From Pedobacter punctiformis (GTDB lineage Bacteria; Bacteroidota; Bacteroidia; Sphingobacteriales; Sphingobacteriaceae): 64,000 nt of DNA. Numbering within the stretch: position 1 is the stretch's first letter; every line of letters begins with the position of its first letter. The DNA lies in assembly GCF_027213715.1 (NCBI RefSeq), contig NZ_JAPWGM010000001.1:434001-498000 (forward strand), in the 5' to 3' direction. Below are positions 62,442 through 64,000 of the stretch, one piece after another. The position numbers and the translations under genes are program-made. Under the pieces are notes generated by a model. It ran no database searches. It saw only the letters and a list, made by a program, of their open reading frames with translations, and was not told the origin of the DNA.

Positions 62442-63149
62442 ATGAAAAATTTTACACTTTTTAAAAGATTAACCCTCCAATCGTTTCTTTTACTCCTCAC
62501 GATTGTTTCGCTATTTTCATGCCAAAAAACAGAACCATCAGATACACCCACTACAAGTTTAAGAGTTATAAATGCTTCACCAGCTTCTGCAACCTATAAT
62601 GTTTATTTAGGCGGCACTCCAATTAATACGGTTGCGCTTCCTTTTACAGGCGCTTCGACCTATAAATCGGGATTACCCGGCGCTTACAGTATCAAATTTA
62701 CAACAGCAAATTCTACTGAAAGCTTGTTTAGTAAAGATATTAGCCTTGCACAAAGCATTTACTCTTCTTTTTACCTGCTTAATAAACCCGGGCAGCTGGA
62801 TGGTTTATTAACAACAGATGATTTAAGTATTCCGGATGCCAGCAAAGCTTATATCCGTTTTATTAATTTAGCCCCGGATGCTGCCACAGCCCTGGATTTA
62901 GCAAAAACAGGCAGCACTTCCGCTTTAATCAGCAACAAAGCTTATAAAGCTATAAGTAATTTCATTGCAGTAGATGCTGGCTCTTACGCTTTTGATGCAA
63001 AAGAAACTGGAGGCTTAACAGTAAAAGCCACACTTGCAGGTGCTATTTTAACTGCAGGATACCATTACGATGTAATTTGTGCTGGTTTATCAAATCCGGC
63101 AAATGATACAGAAAGACCATTGACTTTGCAGGTAATTAAAATTCAATAA
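62442..63149 (+). CDS. DUF4397 lipoprotein
   Basis: The 235-aa protein starts with a lipoprotein signal ending LLLTIVSLFSC (Cys27). The mature part has two DUF4397-type repeats, each opening with a strand such as TSLRVINASPASATYNVYLGG and SKAYIRFINLAPDAATALDL. This beta-rich domain occurs on surface-exposed Bacteroidota lipoproteins. Function unknown. It has its own 5' region with a direct repeat and a hairpin at its end. Confidence 0.85.
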   Translation: MKNFTLFKRLTLQSFLLLLTIVSLFSCQKTEPSDTPTTSLRVINASPASATYNVYLGGTPINTVALPFTGASTYKSGLPGAYSIKFTTANSTESLFSKDISLAQSIYSSFYLLNKPGQLDGLLTTDDLSIPDASKAYIRFINLAPDAATALDLAKTGSTSALISNKAYKAISNFIAVDAGSYAFDAKETGGLTVKATLAGAILTAGYHYDVICAGLSNPANDTERPLTLQVIKIQ

Positions 63150-63158
63150 AGACTTAAT

Positions 63159-63207
63159 ATTACCATCTGTCAGTCCTGCTAATTTTAAAAAGCTGACAGA
63201 TGGTAAT
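63159..63207 (+). terminator. Hairpin after the DUF4397 gene
   Basis: The arms attaccatctgtcag (63159-63173) and ctgacagatggtaat (63193-63207) are perfectly complementary around a 19-base loop. The T-run is weak (tcttct), so it may be a moderate terminator or a 3' stability stem. Confidence 0.6.
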
Positions 63208-63362
63208 TCTTCTATGATCTCTCCTGCCCCCTCTCCCCAAATTAAAATTCTCTTAAAGTATTTCAGCATTTCTGTTAAATCTTTTCCACAGTTTGATTTA
63301 ACCTATTTTAGTTTGGTTTCTGATGCATTTCTCAAAATGAAATGTTAAATACACCTTCCTTA

Positions 63363-63440
63363 TTTAGAATTAATCAAAATAATTTGGATTATAAATTTCT
63401 GTGCCGTTATTTTGCGGCTGTTTAGAATTAATCCAAATAA
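63363..63440 (+). promoter_or_regulatory. Two operator-like sites upstream of the TonB-dependent receptor gene
   Basis: tttagaattaatcaaaataa (63363-63382) and tttagaattaatccaaataa (63421-63440) differ by one base and lie 58 bases apart. The second ends 8 bases before the start codon. The partly palindromic TTTAGAATTAATC...AAA pattern resembles Fur-like boxes described upstream of iron-uptake genes in Bacteroidota. The identity of the regulator is inference. Confidence 0.45.
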
Positions 63441-63448
63441 AAACAAAC

Positions 63449-64000
63449 ATGCGTAAAATTATACTTTTCAGTTTAACTCTTCTTCTTTCTACTTTAAGTA
63501 CCATTGCATTTTCACAGCAATTTTCGACCATAAAGGGAAAAGTAACCACTTCTGATGGCAAACCTGCCTCTTTTATTTCTATTGGCTTAAAAGGCTACAA
63601 TTCGGGTAATACCACAGACGATAATGGCTTTTATACCATTCATCGTATAAAACCCGGCACCTATACCATTAAAGCATCAGCGGTTGGTATTAATCCGGCA
63701 GAAAAAACGGTTACCATTGCCGCAGGAGAGAGTAAAATAATTGATTTTACTTTGGTTGAAAATAATCAGGCTTTACAGGAAGTAACCATCGCCGGTAAAA
63801 ACAATAAGTACAAGATTAGTTTACCATCTGCATCATTAAGGCTAAATGAGCCTTTACTGGAAGCACCGCAAAATATACAGATTGTTAGTGATCAGGTAAT
63901 TAAAGATCAACAAATCATTAGCATGAGTGATGGTTTGATCAGAAATGTGAGTGGCGCTGTGAGGTTAGAACACTGGGGAGACATGTATACCAATATAACC
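63449..64000 (+). CDS. TonB-dependent receptor, 5' part (cut by window end)
   Basis: The frame is open from the ATG at 63449 to the last base, giving 184 codons. A signal peptide (MRKIILFSLTLLLSTLSTIAFSQQ) is followed by a carboxypeptidase-regulatory-like domain (about 27-108, with SIGLKGYNSGNTTDDNGFY and PGTYTIKASAVG). The plug domain then begins (EAPQNIQIVSDQVIKDQQII, MSDGLIRNVSGAVR). The PQNIQIVSDQVI stretch is typical of siderophore-type receptors. The rest of the plug and the barrel lie beyond the window. Iron control would fit the two operator-like sites just upstream. Confidence 0.9.
   Translation, partial: MRKIILFSLTLLLSTLSTIAFSQQFSTIKGKVTTSDGKPASFISIGLKGYNSGNTTDDNGFYTIHRIKPGTYTIKASAVGINPAEKTVTIAAGESKIIDFTLVENNQALQEVTIAGKNNKYKISLPSASLRLNEPLLEAPQNIQIVSDQVIKDQQIISMSDGLIRNVSGAVRLEHWGDMYTNIT

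Overview
The window looks like chromosomal DNA of a low-GC Bacteroidota bacterium, most likely a Sphingobacteriaceae member close to Pedobacter. This is an inference. It rests on several promoters with the Bacteroidota -7 box TAnnTTTG, weak ribosome binding sites, an arginine pathway that uses an N-acylornithine carbamoyltransferase, Bacteroidota lipoproteins and a carboxypeptidase-regulatory-like TonB-dependent receptor, and dispersed palindromic repeats familiar from this phylum. No rRNA, tRNA, CRISPR array, prophage or intact insertion sequence was seen.

Layout. 1-6 kb: a secreted fasciclin protein, two paralogous cupin_8/JmjC-type proteins flanking a DUF3050 protein, a sugar O-acetyltransferase and two small exported proteins. 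6.4-9.3 kb: a VWA protein, a small acidic protein and a MoxR/Mg-chelatase-like AAA ATPase. 9.4-15 kb: a membrane metallophosphoesterase, then a three-gene unit of an S9 peptidase-like lipoprotein, a sensor kinase and a response regulator. The S9 homologue has lost its catalytic Ser and His. 15-25.7 kb: TPR protein, DUF4286, MazG-like protein, a frameshifted GT39 glycosyltransferase, Dtd, two overlapping exported proteins of unknown role, FabH, ClpS and a thioredoxin-fold protein. 26-30 kb: KsgA, PdxA, sulfurtransferase, a palindromic repeat and an orphan gene bracketed by a 10-bp inverted repeat. 30-36.6 kb: the conserved lipid block yceD-rpmF-plsX-fabH-accB-accC, followed by tatC and rpiB. 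36.6-49.6 kb: M28 peptidase, LutB, fused alpha/beta E1 dehydrogenase, adenine deaminase, SprT-like protease, Pif1-like helicase, RF3 and a membrane protein.

49.7-61.9 kb, all on the minus strand: an aspartate-type aminotransferase and a near-complete arginine cluster, read as acyltransferase, argG, cupin, argC, four-helix-bundle gene, argD, argF', argB, proC, four-helix-bundle gene, argE', argH. Together these would run glutamate to N-acylglutamate to N-acylornithine to N-acylcitrulline to citrulline to arginine, with proC supplying proline. Many of the gaps between these genes hold copies of a 25-bp REP-like sequence. Both four-helix-bundle genes sit inside short inverted repeats, a layout like the intervening sequences of 23S rRNA. 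The window ends with a DUF4397 lipoprotein and the 5' part of a TonB-dependent receptor preceded by a pair of near-identical 20-bp operator-like sites.

The most unusual items are the predicted S9 pseudoenzyme tied to a two-component system, the two IVS-like modules and repeats inside the arginine operon, the Val at the specificity position of the carbamoyltransferase, and the cupin_8/DUF3050/cupin_8 group.
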